64,000 nt of DNA from Halobacteriales archaeon QS_1_68_20 (GCA_003021085.1 PXRE01000001.1:173971-237970); one strand, 5' to 3'. Shown: positions 49,999-58,461, numbered from the stretch's first letter. Made by a program: numbers and translations. The notes: generated by a model from the sequence alone, not told the origin.

Positions 49999-50805
49999 TC
50001 AAACCTCCACTGCGAGGCCTGACAGATCCAGCGCCTCCTCGGCCCCCGCATCCTCGTGGACGACCGCGGCGACGGCACGGGCGATGGCTTCGGGGTCGTC
50101 GTGCTGGAAGACGGACCGGCCCATCGAGACGCCGGCGGCGCCGGCGTCCATCGCGCCCCGGACCATCGATAGCGTCTGGCGGTCGGTTCCCCGGGACCCG
50201 CCGGCGATGACGACCGGGAGTCGCGTCGCGTCGACGACCTGCTCGAAGGAATCGGGGTCGCCGGTGTAGGAGGTCTTTACCAGGTCTGCACCGACCTCCT
50301 CGCCGAGGCGAACCGCGTGGGCGACGTACTCGGCGTCGTGCTCCGGGTCGGCGCCGTCGAGGTTCGCGCCCCGGGCGTAGGTCATCGCCAGCACCGGGAC
50401 GCCGAAGCGCTTGGCCTCGCGGGTGATCTCGGAGAGTTCCTCGATCTGTCCCGGTTCGTGGTCGCTGCCGACGTTGATGTGGAAGGAGACGGCGTCGGCG
50501 CCCGCCCGCAGGGCGTCCCCGACGGTCCCCGTCCGGCGCTTGTCGTTGCTGTCCGGTCCCATCGTCGTCGAGGCGTTCAGGTGGACGACGTAACCCGACC
50601 CGTTCTTGTTCCCGTGGACCCGAGGTGCGATCCCTTTCTGGGTCAGGACGGCGTCGGCGCCGCCGCGGGTCACCGCGTCGATCGTCGATTCGATGTCCGC
50701 CAGTCCTTTCACCGCCCCGAGGGTGATGCCGTGGTCCATCGGGACGATCACGTACCGGTCGTCCGTTCCGATCCGGTCGAGTCGTGCTCGAGTTCCGGTA
50801 GTCAT
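49999..50805 (-). CDS. aroA': 2-amino-3,7-dideoxy-D-threo-hept-6-ulosonate synthase (class I aldolase type)
   Basis: 268 residues. First enzyme of the archaeal shikimate entry, joining a C6 sugar derivative and aspartate semialdehyde; homologous to archaeal fructose-bisphosphate aldolase. PMDHGITLGAVKGL, the Schiff-base Lys in VKTSYTGDPDSF, and VIAGGSRGTDRQTLSMVRGA (phosphate binding) are visible. Presence of aroB' and aroD nearby supports this role over a glycolytic aldolase. It precedes trpA on the same strand, but the trp operon is transcribed toward it. Confidence 0.92.
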   Translation of the reverse strand: MTTGTRARLDRIGTDDRYVIVPMDHGITLGAVKGLADIESTIDAVTRGGADAVLTQKGIAPRVHGNKNGSGYVVHLNASTTMGPDSNDKRRTGTVGDALRAGADAVSFHINVGSDHEPGQIEELSEITREAKRFGVPVLAMTYARGANLDGADPEHDAEYVAHAVRLGEEVGADLVKTSYTGDPDSFEQVVDATRLPVVIAGGSRGTDRQTLSMVRGAMDAGAAGVSMGRSVFQHDDPEAIARAVAAVVHEDAGAEEALDLSGLAVEV

Positions 50806-50831
50806 AGTGTAACAGGCTACGAAAACTCCGG

Positions 50832-51692
50832 TTAATTCCCTTGCGATTCCGGCGTGGCCCGCGTCGCGCCTTCCTCGGCGCCGGCCTTCAGGTCGGCCAC
50901 GGCCGCTTGCAGGCGCTCCGCGACCGTCGCCGGGTTCTCGTCCGCTTCGACGCCCTCCGCGACCATCTCGACCAGCGCACTGCCGACGACGACGCCGTCC
51001 GCGCCGCCTTCGACGATGGCGGCGGCGTGTTCGCGCTCGCTGACGCCGAACCCGACGGCACGGGGCACGTCGTAGCCGTCCAGCCGAGAGAGGCTCTCGA
51101 AGGTCGCCTCGCTCAGGTCGGTCCGGGCACCCGTGGTCCCGAGTCGCGCCTGGACGTACGCGAACCCGGACGTTCGCGCCATCAGGCGGTCCAGGCGATC
51201 GCCGGTCGTCGTCGGCGCGACGACGAACACCAGGTCGAGACCGTGGGCCTCGCAGGCGTCCTGCAGCGGGTCGCTCTCCTCGGCGGGCAGGTCCGGGACG
51301 ATGACGCCCGAGAGTCCGGCCTCCGCGGCGGCCTCGACGTACGGTTCCGGTCCGTCCTCGCTGCCGTACTGGTAGATGGGGTTGTAGTAGGTCATCACCA
51401 GAAGCGGGACGTCGACGTCGAGGTCCCCCACGGCGTCGAGGAACCGCTCCGGGGTCGTGCCGGCGTCCAGCGCCCGGAAGATGGCGTTCTGGATCGTCGG
51501 CCCCTCCGCGATGGGTTCCGAGAACGGCATCCCGAGTTCGATGGCGTCCGCACCGCCGCGTGCGAGCGCTCGGACGAACTCCTCGGTGGCTTCGAGGTCC
51601 GGGTCGCCGGCCGTGAGGTAGGGAATCAGGGCCGGGCCGTCCGCGAAGGCGTCCGCGACTCTCGGCGCTGGTTCCGCGCTGGCCTCGGTCAT
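50832..51692 (-). CDS. trpA: tryptophan synthase alpha subunit
   Basis: Cleaves indole-3-glycerol phosphate to indole for TrpB. 286 residues. The catalytic loop reads [18 protein letters not shown]. The Glu of IELG matches the general acid/base of bacterial TrpA, but the second catalytic Asp (in LADGPTIQ) is Glu here. [30 protein letters not shown] and [11 protein letters not shown] are family-typical, the last being the phosphate site. The start overlaps the trpB stop (ATGA), so it is the last gene of trpC-trpB-trpA. Confidence 0.96.
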   Translation of the reverse strand: MTEASAEPAPRVADAFADGPALIPYLTAGDPDLEATEEFVRALARGGADAIELGMPFSEPIAEGPTIQNAIFRALDAGTTPERFLDAVGDLDVDVPLLVMTYYNPIYQYGSEDGPEPYVEAAAEAGLSGVIVPDLPAEESDPLQDACEAHGLDLVFVVAPTTTGDRLDRLMARTSGFAYVQARLGTTGARTDLSEATFESLSRLDGYDVPRAVGFGVSEREHAAAIVEGGADGVVVGSALVEMVAEGVEADENPATVAERLQAAVADLKAGAEEGATRATPESQGN

Positions 51693-52945
51693 CGCTCGAA
51701 CACCTCCAGGTCCGGCGCGGCGTCGAGGTCCCGCTGTTCGGTCTCCTCGATGACCGTCTCCAGGTCCTTGTCGCCGCGGCCGGAGACGGTCACGACGACG
51801 AGGTCGCCCAATTCCGCTCCTTCTCGTTCGAGGAACCCGAACGCGTGTGACGTCTCCAGCGCCGGGATGATCCCCTCCAGGCGCGAGAGGCGGTGGAACG
51901 CCTCCAGGGCCTCGTCGTCGCCGACCGTGGCGGGGGTGACCCGTCCGGACTCCACGAGGTCCGCGAGTTCGGGGCCGACGCCGGCGTAGTCCAGGCCGGC
52001 GGAGACGCTGTGGGATTCGAGGATCTGGCCGTGCCGATCCTGCAGGAGTTTCGTCCGGGCGCCGTGGAGGACGCCCTCGTCGCCGGTCGACAGCGAAGCC
52101 GAGTGCGGAGCGACCCCCTCGTCCTCGTGGCGTTCGAGGCCGGACCCGCCCGCTTCGACCGCGTAGAGATCGACGTCTTCGTCGCCGACGAAGTGGTGGA
52201 ACGACCCCATCGTGTTCGACCCGCCGCCAGCGCAGGCGACGACGGCGTCCGGCAACCTGTCGGCAGCCTCCTGGACCTGAGACCTGGCCTCCTCGCTGAT
52301 TACGGCCTGGAAGTCCCGGACCATCGACGGGAACGGGTGCGGGCCGACGACGGACCCGATGACGTAGTGGGTGTCCTCGACGTTGGTGGCCCAGTCCCGC
52401 AACGTCTCGTTGATGGCCTCTTTCAGCGTGCCGGACCCGACGTCGACGGGGTTGACCTCGGCGCCGTCCAGTCGCATCCGGAAGACGTTGGGCCGCTGGC
52501 GGTTCACGTCGGTCCGGCCCATGTAGATCTCGCAGGGCATATCGAGGTGGGCGGCGGCCATCGCCGTCGCCGTGCCGTGCTGGCCGGCGCCGGTCTCTGC
52601 GATCACACGTTCTTTGCCCATGTACTTCGCCAGCAGGACCTGCCCGAGCGCGTTGTTGAGTTTGTGCGCGCCGCCGTGGACGGAGTCCTCGCGCTTGAGG
52701 TAGACCTCGGTGTCGTACCGCTCGCTCGACCGGTCGGCACGCTGGAGCGGCGTCGGCCGGCCGCCGAAGGTCCGCAGGTGTTCGCGGAACTCGTCGATAA
52801 AGCCGTCCTCGTTGTCCAGCACGTACCGCTGGTAGGCGTCGGTCAGTTCCTCGACCGCCGGCATCAGCGCCTCGGGGACGTACTGGCCGCCGAACCGGCC
52901 GAACTTGCCGTCGTCGGCCGGCGTCTCGCGGGCGTCCCCGCTCAT
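51689..52945 (-). CDS. trpB: tryptophan synthase beta subunit
   Basis: Joins indole and serine using PLP. 418 residues. The PLP Lys is in [20 protein letters not shown]. The phosphate-binding glycines are in [19 protein letters not shown]. The substrate loop [16 protein letters not shown] and the C-terminal [11 protein letters not shown] are present. Type 1 TrpB, which works in complex with TrpA. It overlaps trpC upstream and trpA downstream by 4 bases each. Confidence 0.97.
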   Translation of the reverse strand: MSGDARETPADDGKFGRFGGQYVPEALMPAVEELTDAYQRYVLDNEDGFIDEFREHLRTFGGRPTPLQRADRSSERYDTEVYLKREDSVHGGAHKLNNALGQVLLAKYMGKERVIAETGAGQHGTATAMAAAHLDMPCEIYMGRTDVNRQRPNVFRMRLDGAEVNPVDVGSGTLKEAINETLRDWATNVEDTHYVIGSVVGPHPFPSMVRDFQAVISEEARSQVQEAADRLPDAVVACAGGGSNTMGSFHHFVGDEDVDLYAVEAGGSGLERHEDEGVAPHSASLSTGDEGVLHGARTKLLQDRHGQILESHSVSAGLDYAGVGPELADLVESGRVTPATVGDDEALEAFHRLSRLEGIIPALETSHAFGFLEREGAELGDLVVVTVSGRGDKDLETVIEETEQRDLDAAPDLEVFER

Positions 52946-53697
52946 GCCTGCACCAGCCTCCGCGTGTTCGCCGCGACGTCACCATCCACGATTGCGGTGC
53001 CGACTAGCAGACCGTCCGCGCCCGCGTCGCGCATCCGCCGGGCGTCGGCAGGGGTCGTTACGCCGCTCTCCGCGATGGTCGTCACGTCTTCCGGGACGGC
53101 GGGTGCCACCCGCTCGAAGGTTCCGAGGTCGACTTCCAGGCGCGCGAGGTCGCGGTTGTTCACGCCGACGAGGTCGGCGCCAGCCTCCACTGCAGCCTCG
53201 ACTTCTTCCCGGGAGTGGACCTCGACCAGCGGCTGGAACCCGCGGTCCCGGGCCGCCGCGACCAGTTCCTCGAGGTCGTCGACGAACCGCGCGACGAGCA
53301 AAACGGCGTCGGCGGCGACGCGGCCCAGTTCGTCCTCGGTCAGCACGAAGTCCTTGCGGAGCACGGGCACGTCGACGGCCTCCCGGACGCGTCGGAGTGC
53401 TTCCGGGGACCCGCCGAAGTGCTCGGGTTCGGTCAGCACCGAGATGGCGGCAGCGCCGTTGTCTACCATCTGCTCCGCCATGGTGACGGGGTCGTCGTTC
53501 CGCACGCCGTCGGTCGTGGGACTGGTCGGCTTGACCTCCGCGACCGTCGGTACGCGTCCGTCTCGCTCGGCCGCGGTCAGCGCCGCGGGGAGCGACCGGG
53601 GGGACACCGAAACCGGGTCGCCGTCCGGCGTCGACCGCGAGCGTGCCGCCGAGAGCACCTCGCGGATCGCCGGGGCGTACTCCTCTGATCCGATCAT
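52942..53697 (-). CDS. trpC: indole-3-glycerol phosphate synthase
   Basis: 251 residues from the ATG giving [20 protein letters not shown]. Barrel enzyme: [20 protein letters not shown] (catalytic Lys), [20 protein letters not shown] (catalytic Lys), [18 protein letters not shown] and [20 protein letters not shown]. First gene of the trp operon here; trpD, E, F and G are not in the window. Its promoter region has three phased GTAC boxes. Confidence 0.96.
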   Translation of the reverse strand: MIGSEEYAPAIREVLSAARSRSTPDGDPVSVSPRSLPAALTAAERDGRVPTVAEVKPTSPTTDGVRNDDPVTMAEQMVDNGAAAISVLTEPEHFGGSPEALRRVREAVDVPVLRKDFVLTEDELGRVAADAVLLVARFVDDLEELVAAARDRGFQPLVEVHSREEVEAAVEAGADLVGVNNRDLARLEVDLGTFERVAPAVPEDVTTIAESGVTTPADARRMRDAGADGLLVGTAIVDGDVAANTRRLVQA

Positions 53698-53701
53698 TGT
53701 T

Positions 53702-53725
53702 GTACATCGAAGTACGGATTTGTAC
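53702..53725 (-). promoter_or_regulatory. three GTAC boxes with 10-base phasing at the trpC promoter
   Basis: GTAC at 53702-53705, 53712-53715 and 53722-53725; the outer two are part of TGTACA palindromes. The upstream one overlaps a TATA-like TTATGTACA centred about 30 bases before the trpC ATG. The other two lie between it and the start. One-helical-turn spacing on one DNA face is what an operator for a multimeric repressor would look like. Confidence 0.5.
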
Positions 53726-53819
53726 ATAACTCTTGCGGACGACCGGTCGATCCCCCCGGGGGAAGGTCGTCTCCGGCGCGGGGCGAACGTTCAAGTCTGT
53801 GCCGCGCCACGTGTCGGCC

Positions 53820-54278
53820 ATGGAGGAGGAGGCCGGCATCGCCGCCCGCGAGTCGCCGTTCCTCGGGCGGACCGTCCAGCTGGGGTACGCCGCGGGGAAG
53901 GTACTGCGCGTCTCGTTTCCCACGGAACCTGACGACGAGGCGAGCCCGGACCACCCCCTGCTCGACCGCATCTTCGCGTACCTGGAGGGTGAGACCGACG
54001 ACTTCCGGGACGTCTCGGTCGCGCTGACGCTCCCGACCGACCAGCGGTCCGTGCTGGAGGCGGTGCGCCAGGTGGGGTACGGCGAGGACGTCGACGTGGC
54101 GGCGCTGACGCGGGCGACACCTGGCATGGACGCCGACGACGAGGACCAGCGACTCGTCAGGGAAGCGCTGGCCGCCAACCCGGCGCCCCTCGTCATCCCG
54201 GACCACCGGGTCCGCGACGGGCCCAGCGCCGCGCCGCCGGAGGTCGAACAGCGACTCCGGTCGCTGGAGGAACTGTAA
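53820..54278 (+). CDS. alkyltransferase-like protein with Asp in place of the catalytic Cys
   Basis: 152 residues from the ATG giving MEEEAGIAARESPFLGRTVQ. The C-terminal half follows the O6-alkylguanine-DNA alkyltransferase domain: VRQVGYGEDVDVAALTRATP (helix-turn-helix with the arginine-finger region), then REALAANPAPLVIPDHRVRD. The active-site box PCHRV is PDHRV, so alkyl transfer to Cys is impossible. Known alkyltransferase-like (ATL) proteins have Trp or Ala here and flag lesions for excision repair. Asp would be a further variant. Divergent from trpC. Confidence 0.8.
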   Translation: MEEEAGIAARESPFLGRTVQLGYAAGKVLRVSFPTEPDDEASPDHPLLDRIFAYLEGETDDFRDVSVALTLPTDQRSVLEAVRQVGYGEDVDVAALTRATPGMDADDEDQRLVREALAANPAPLVIPDHRVRDGPSAAPPEVEQRLRSLEEL

Positions 54279-54366
54279 AAAGTCACCACCGCTCCTCGAC
54301 TGTTGGTCCCCGGAGCACCGCGACGAGCCAAAGCATTATCAGGTCAGTTGGTTAATATTATCGACA

Positions 54367-55617
54367 ATGCTGGAGTATCACCTGGCCCTGGTCGGCCTGC
54401 TCGTGGGCACCCAGGTCTTCTTCACGGTACTGGCCGTGACGAACGTTCGCCACGGCGAGCGCGCCATCGGGGCGGCCGAGAAGTGGCTGGCGACGGACCT
54501 CGGCGTGGACGACCCCGACCGGATCCGGCGGATGCGCCGCGCGGACGCCGGCCTCTCGGTGCTACGGTCCTGGCTGGTCTTGCTCGCTGCCCTGCTAGCA
54601 CTGTATGGCGGTCCCCTCGACGGACTCGTCGACTGGTTCGCGGCGACGGACCTCGGCACCGTCGCCAGCGGCACCGCCCTGTTCGCCGTCCTGGCCGCCG
54701 GCTACGCGGTCCTCGTCGCGCCCATCAAAGCGTTCGAGGCGTTCGTCGTCCGGGCCTTGCTCGGTGCCTCCCGGCCGCCGCTCTCCGCGTGGGCAATCGG
54801 TCAGACCGTCCGGGCGGCGGCGCTCCTGGTCGGCGCGGCCGTCGCGGGTGCCGCAGTAACGGCCGCCGCGACCACGTGGCCCGACCGCTGGTGGCTGCTG
54901 GGCCTCGGTCTAGTCGCCGTCGCCGTGGTCGTGGGCCAGGTCTTCTACCCGCAACTGCGCCATAGGGTGCTGGACGACCCCGAACCGGTGACCGACGGCC
55001 CGGTGTACGACGCCGTGTCGGAGGTGTTCGAGCGGGCCGGCCAGGCGCGGCCGGACGTCTACCGGACGACCGGGGGCGACCACGCGTCGAAGATGGACGC
55101 CCACGTCTCGGGACTGGGTGACGGACGGGTCGTGCTGTCGGACGCGATGGTCGAGGAACTGTCGCCCGAACAACTGCAGGGCGTCGTCGCCCACGAACTC
55201 GCACACCTGACGAACGGACACCTCTGGAAGGGGTTGGTCGGCGTCGTCGCCCAGGCGGCCCTCGCCGCGGCCTTGCTGGGTTACCTCGTCGACGCCGCCT
55301 GGACGTACGCGATGTTCGGCGTGGGGTCCGGCGCGACCCACGTGGGCCTGGCGCTCGCGCTCGCGTGGGCGTACCCCGTGGTCAGGTTGACGGCGCCGCT
55401 ACGGAACGCTCCGACCGTGGCGTTCGAGCGCCGGGCGGACGCCTTCGCCCGCGAGGTTCTCGACGACCCAGAACCGCTCCGGAGCGCGCTGGCGCGCATC
55501 TCCGGCGGCCTCCTGATCGACCCGTTTCCTCACCGGGTCTACGTGCTGTTCCACTACACGCACCCGCCTATTCCGGCACGGCTCCGGGCGCTCCGGACCG
55601 AGACCGACGAGGGGTGA
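54367..55617 (+). CDS. M48-family membrane metalloprotease
   Basis: 416 residues. Four hydrophobic segments precede the catalytic part. Zinc motif VVAHELAHLTNGHLW (about 275) and third ligand Glu in AFERRADAFAREVL; SKMDAHVSGLGDGRVVLSDA is the family's pre-motif strand. The wide loop and HPPIPARLRALR at the C-terminus are like HtpX/Ste24. Such proteases remove misfolded membrane proteins or process peptides. It is followed by the mini-gene region on the other strand. Confidence 0.92.
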   Translation: MLEYHLALVGLLVGTQVFFTVLAVTNVRHGERAIGAAEKWLATDLGVDDPDRIRRMRRADAGLSVLRSWLVLLAALLALYGGPLDGLVDWFAATDLGTVASGTALFAVLAAGYAVLVAPIKAFEAFVVRALLGASRPPLSAWAIGQTVRAAALLVGAAVAGAAVTAAATTWPDRWWLLGLGLVAVAVVVGQVFYPQLRHRVLDDPEPVTDGPVYDAVSEVFERAGQARPDVYRTTGGDHASKMDAHVSGLGDGRVVLSDAMVEELSPEQLQGVVAHELAHLTNGHLWKGLVGVVAQAALAAALLGYLVDAAWTYAMFGVGSGATHVGLALALAWAYPVVRLTAPLRNAPTVAFERRADAFAREVLDDPEPLRSALARISGGLLIDPFPHRVYVLFHYTHPPIPARLRALRTETDEG

Positions 55618-55775
55618 CCCGGGAGACGAACTGTCGTTCGGGTTCGAACGGGAAGAACCGCCGGGCGGGGAACCGGCTGCGTACTGCTTCGCCGCGCTTT
55701 TACCCGTTCGCAGGTCCGTCCTGGCGAGAAATCCTCCGGTGGTGTCTTTGTCCGCGGGCGGTGCCCAGGGGGTCG

Positions 55776-55850
55776 TTACTCGTCGTCTTCCTCTTCGTCC
55801 CACTCCTCGCGGACGTGGGCGGTGAGGCTGTTACAGATCAGGTACAGCAT
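55776..55850 (-). CDS. 24-residue mini-protein A
   Basis: ATG to TAA encodes MLYLICNSLTAHVREEWDEE then EDDE. A nine-base Shine-Dalgarno sequence AGGAGGTGA ends 5 bases before the ATG, which is rare in leaderless-rich haloarchaea and strongly suggests real translation. A 97% identical gene (73 of 75 bases) lies 188 bases upstream. The peptide has a hydrophobic start with one Cys and a highly acidic tail. It is too short for family assignment. Downstream there is only non-coding DNA up to the M48 protease gene. Confidence 0.7.
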   Translation of the reverse strand: MLYLICNSLTAHVREEWDEEEDDE

Positions 55851-55855
55851 GTCGT

Positions 55856-55921
55856 TCACCTCCTTTGGTGGCTTTCGTTTGGGTTCGGTTGGCGCACGAT
55901 TCGGGTCGACCGGGTCGGCAT
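55856..55921 (-). CDS. possible 21-codon upstream frame before mini-gene A
   Basis: ATG to TGA encodes MPTRSTRIVRQPNPNESHQR then R. Its last codons AGG AGG TGA are the Shine-Dalgarno sequence of mini-gene A, so termination here would place a ribosome at the mini-gene start. The frame of the TGA in a Shine-Dalgarno site matches by chance one time in three, so this is tentative. Confidence 0.3.
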   Translation of the reverse strand: MPTRSTRIVRQPNPNESHQRR

Positions 55922-55963
55922 CCACCGGCGAACAAGTCACCGGATGGACGCCCACGTCGGTCG

Positions 55964-56038
55964 TTACTCGTCGTCTTCCTCTTCGTCCCACTCCTCGCGG
56001 ACGTGGGCGGTGAGGCTGTTACAGAACAGGTAAAGCAT
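55964..56038 (-). CDS. 24-residue mini-protein B
   Basis: ATG to TAA encodes MLYLFCNSLTAHVREEWDEE then EDDE. It differs from mini-gene A by one silent change and one Ile to Phe change. CGGAGGTGA ends 5 bases before the ATG, the same distance as in A. The near identity over the whole frame, ending right after the stop, with different flanks, indicates a selected unit and not a plain tandem duplication of a longer block. Confidence 0.7.
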   Translation of the reverse strand: MLYLFCNSLTAHVREEWDEEEDDE

Positions 56039-56043
56039 TGTTT

Positions 56044-56073
56044 TCACCTCCGTTTGACGTTCTTTTTCTGCAT
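56044..56073 (-). CDS. possible 9-codon leader frame before mini-gene B
   Basis: ATG to TGA encodes MQKKNVKRR. As with mini-gene A, the stop is the TGA of the Shine-Dalgarno sequence. Basic and tiny; may serve translation coupling or regulation, or be chance. Confidence 0.3.
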   Translation of the reverse strand: MQKKNVKRR

Positions 56074-56457
56074 TGTGGTGATGTGTTCGTGCCGTGTCGG
56101 TTTTCGGTAACGGCTCCCGCGGACGATTGAATTGTTGTCCTGTTGAATAATAAAACTGTCGAATTTCAATTCCATAATAAATTTGTGTAATTAAGGCGAG
56201 AAACGGAATTGAGTTGGGTAATTAACCGTGTGCGGGCCAGACGTTCGTATCTTCTAATTTTACCTGAAAGCGAGTAAATGATTCAGCAAACTCCCGCGAG
56301 GTCGATTCAACGGCGAGGCGGTCCGAGCTGACGGTGCGGCCCTTACGTACCGGTGGCGAAAGGCTTACATTAAATCCTTGAACAGTCTGTACCAGTTCGA
56401 GGTAGACGCGGGTTCCGCCAGGACGCCGACGCCTCGCGGGACTCGCGCTTGACACAC
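56074..56457. other. 384-base A+T-rich intergenic region
   Basis: 56125-56225 is strongly A+T-rich (AATAATAAAACTGTCGAATT, CATAATAAATTTGTG, GTAATTAAGGCG) and probably holds the promoter of the mini-genes on the minus strand. TTACATTAAATCC near 56365 may serve the first helical paralogue. A minus-strand frame at 56222-56340 looks weakly protein-like, but no start was found at a promoter. Confidence 0.5.
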
Positions 56458-57033
56458 ATGGTCGAAAAAGAAGACATCAGACAACACGTCGAAGCGAGTC
56501 TGGAGGCGTTCAACCGCGCCGGGGCGGCGTTGCACAGGGCCCAGGCGTCCGTCGAGACGCTGGAACCCGAGGCGGCACTGGAGGACCTGGCAGAGTGCAG
56601 CGAACTGCTGGCGACGGCAGACGACGAGGTCCAGGAGGGCCTCGCGTGGGCGGAGAAAGGTCTGGAGACGGGCCTTATCCGGAGCGCCTACGAGGAACTG
56701 GCAGACGAGCACACCTCGCCGTTCGAACACGGCGACCGCATCTTCGGTAACCTGCGTCGCCAGGGCGAACTGGACGACGTCTTCCTGTCCGACGACGAGG
56801 CGTGGAACCACCTCCAGGAGGCCGGCATCACGGGCAACCCGTTCGCCGGGTACGAGCGGTACGCTTCGTTCCTCACCCGCGTCCGGGATCACGTCGACGG
56901 CCTGGCCAGGGACGTGGAGAACGGCGTCGACGAGGAGCGACTCCGGACGTCGATGTGGCGCGCTTCAGTCGCGTACATGCGGACGAAGAACCTCCTGCAG
57001 ATGCTGGAGTTCATCAACCGCGAAACGCGGTGA
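56458..57033 (+). CDS. helical protein of unrecognised family, paralogue 1
   Basis: 191 residues from the ATG giving MVEKEDIRQHVEASLEAFNR. Almost entirely helical, acidic, no membrane segment or signal. Shares with the next two genes a layout: LHRAQASVETLEPEAALEDL near the N-terminus, a GELDDVFLSDDEAWNHL block in the middle, and FAGYERYASFLTRVRDHVDG then MWRASVAYMRTKNLLQMLEF INRETR at the end. I know no family with these motifs. Confidence 0.8.
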   Translation: MVEKEDIRQHVEASLEAFNRAGAALHRAQASVETLEPEAALEDLAECSELLATADDEVQEGLAWAEKGLETGLIRSAYEELADEHTSPFEHGDRIFGNLRRQGELDDVFLSDDEAWNHLQEAGITGNPFAGYERYASFLTRVRDHVDGLARDVENGVDEERLRTSMWRASVAYMRTKNLLQMLEFINRETR

Positions 57034-57218
57034 CACCCGAGCCCGCCGCTCGCGTCTCGTTTTCCCGCCAAAACTCGATTTCGAAAGTTTCGGCAACGAA
57101 ACACTTAATGAGGTACCGGTGGTGGGCCGAAACGTGGCGTCCGTCCACACCGAATTCGCGTCGGCGCCTCGCGTCGTCCCCCGGTGCGGTGGACCACTCA
57201 GCCACGGAGGGAATCCGG

Positions 57219-57788
57219 ATGGACAAGGAACACCTGCTCGAACACGTCAAGGTCGCACGGGAACACTACCTCGATTCGCTCATCGCGTTCCACCGGGCCG
57301 AGAAGGCCGTCGGAGCGAAAGACCCCGAAGACGCCGTCCCGTACCTCCGGGAGACGAGCGATCACCTCCAGAGCGTGATCGAGGAGATCGAAACCGCCCT
57401 CGACATGGCCCACCAGACCGGCGACGCCGAGGTCTCGGAGGCCGCCAGCGACGACGCCGCCAGGGACCGGTTGCGCGAGCAGCGGGCCCAGGTCCTCGAA
57501 CGCCTCAAACAGGAGGCCGACGGGAACGACTACTTCTACGACGACCCGGAACTGTGGGACTACCTCTCCACCTCCGCGCTCGCGGACGACCCCATCGCCG
57601 GGTACGCCATGCTGGCGGACTTCGCCACCCGGTTCCGCAACCGCGTCGACGGCATCGTCGAAGACATCCAGCGGGACCCCGACTTCGACCACGTCGAGCA
57701 GGAACTGTGGCGGGCCACGCGCCTGCACCTCCGCATGACGAACCTCGGCGTGATGATCTCGTTCATCAACCGCGAGACCCGCGAGTAG
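57219..57788 (+). CDS. helical protein of unrecognised family, paralogue 2
   Basis: 189 residues from the ATG giving MDKEHLLEHVKVAREHYLDS. Matches paralogue 1 in IAFHRAEKAVGAKDPEDAVP, DYFYDDPELWDYLS, DPIAGYAMLADFATRFRNRV and LHLRMTNLGVMISFINRETR. GGAGGG lies 8 bases before the ATG, and ACTTAATGAGG further upstream may be its own TATA box, so it is probably transcribed separately. The middle of the protein is the least conserved of the three. Confidence 0.8.
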   Translation: MDKEHLLEHVKVAREHYLDSLIAFHRAEKAVGAKDPEDAVPYLRETSDHLQSVIEEIETALDMAHQTGDAEVSEAASDDAARDRLREQRAQVLERLKQEADGNDYFYDDPELWDYLSTSALADDPIAGYAMLADFATRFRNRVDGIVEDIQRDPDFDHVEQELWRATRLHLRMTNLGVMISFINRETRE

Positions 57789-57891
57789 TTCACGTTCCCC
57801 GGTCACTCGACGCCGCTGTCCACCAGGTAGCGTTTCACCGAGTCAAAAATATTAATATGATTGCATTTACAGGGATAAATGATCCGAACGT

Positions 57892-58461
57892 ATGTCGGAG
57901 AAACACGAACTGGAAGCGGAAGTCGAGTCCGGATCGGCGGCTCTGTTTCACTCGGCGATCTCGCTCCACCGTGCCCTGATGGAGATCGAGCAGGGACGGT
58001 TCGAGGAAGGGCTGGACGACCTGGAGGAGTGTAGCGAACGACTCGACGACGCCATCGAGACCTACGAGCGACTCACGGAACAGGCCCGTGACGCCCTCCT
58101 GAGCCAGGAGGACCTGCAGGCCGGCGTCAGCCAGGAGTTCTTCGAGACGCTGCACCGCCGCGGGCAACTCGAAGGGCTGTTCTACGAGGACGACGAGCAG
58201 TGGGCCTACGTCACGGGGTCGGTCGCCACGAACGACCCGCTGGCCAACTACGAGAAGGTCGCCTCGCTCATCGCGGACGTCCGCAACCAGGTCGACGGCC
58301 TGATCCGCGACATCGAGATGGGCCGCGGCCCGGTCCAGATCGTCCACGCGACCTGGCGGGCGATGACGGCGTACATGCGGGCCGTCAACCTCGGGCAGAT
58401 GATCGCGTTCGTCAACACCCACCTCGAACGGCGGCGCGAGCAGATGGCGTCCGGAGGGTAG
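57892..58461 (+). CDS. helical protein of unrecognised family, paralogue 3
   Basis: 189 residues. ISLHRALMEIEQGRFEEGLD with LEECSERLDD corresponds to the LHRA...LAECSELL block of paralogue 1. RRGQLEGLFYEDDEQWAYVT, DPLANYEKVASLIADVRNQV and TWRAMTAYMRAVNLGQMIAF correspond to its C-terminal part. It lacks the final INRETR (VNTHLERR instead). It has its own A+T-rich promoter zone (CAAAAATATTAATATGATTG, about 57845-57864). It stands 105 bases before the ABC transporter genes. Confidence 0.8.
   Translation: MSEKHELEAEVESGSAALFHSAISLHRALMEIEQGRFEEGLDDLEECSERLDDAIETYERLTEQARDALLSQEDLQAGVSQEFFETLHRRGQLEGLFYEDDEQWAYVTGSVATNDPLANYEKVASLIADVRNQVDGLIRDIEMGRGPVQIVHATWRAMTAYMRAVNLGQMIAFVNTHLERRREQMASGG

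Noticed and set aside
55621..55660. GGGTTCGAACGGG resembling a tRNA T-loop
   Set aside because: No anticodon arm or acceptor pairing could be found around it.
55399..55991. Longer minus-strand frames enclosing the mini-genes
   Set aside because: They extend the mini-gene frame upstream through variable DNA or run antisense to the M48 protease. The strong Shine-Dalgarno site and the identity boundary at the ATG mark the short form as the real unit.
56222..56455. 77-codon minus-strand frame with a protein-like C-terminal part
   Set aside because: The only start lies inside the 5' end of the first helical paralogue's leader, and no start codon follows the TATA-like box at suitable distance; composition is ambiguous.
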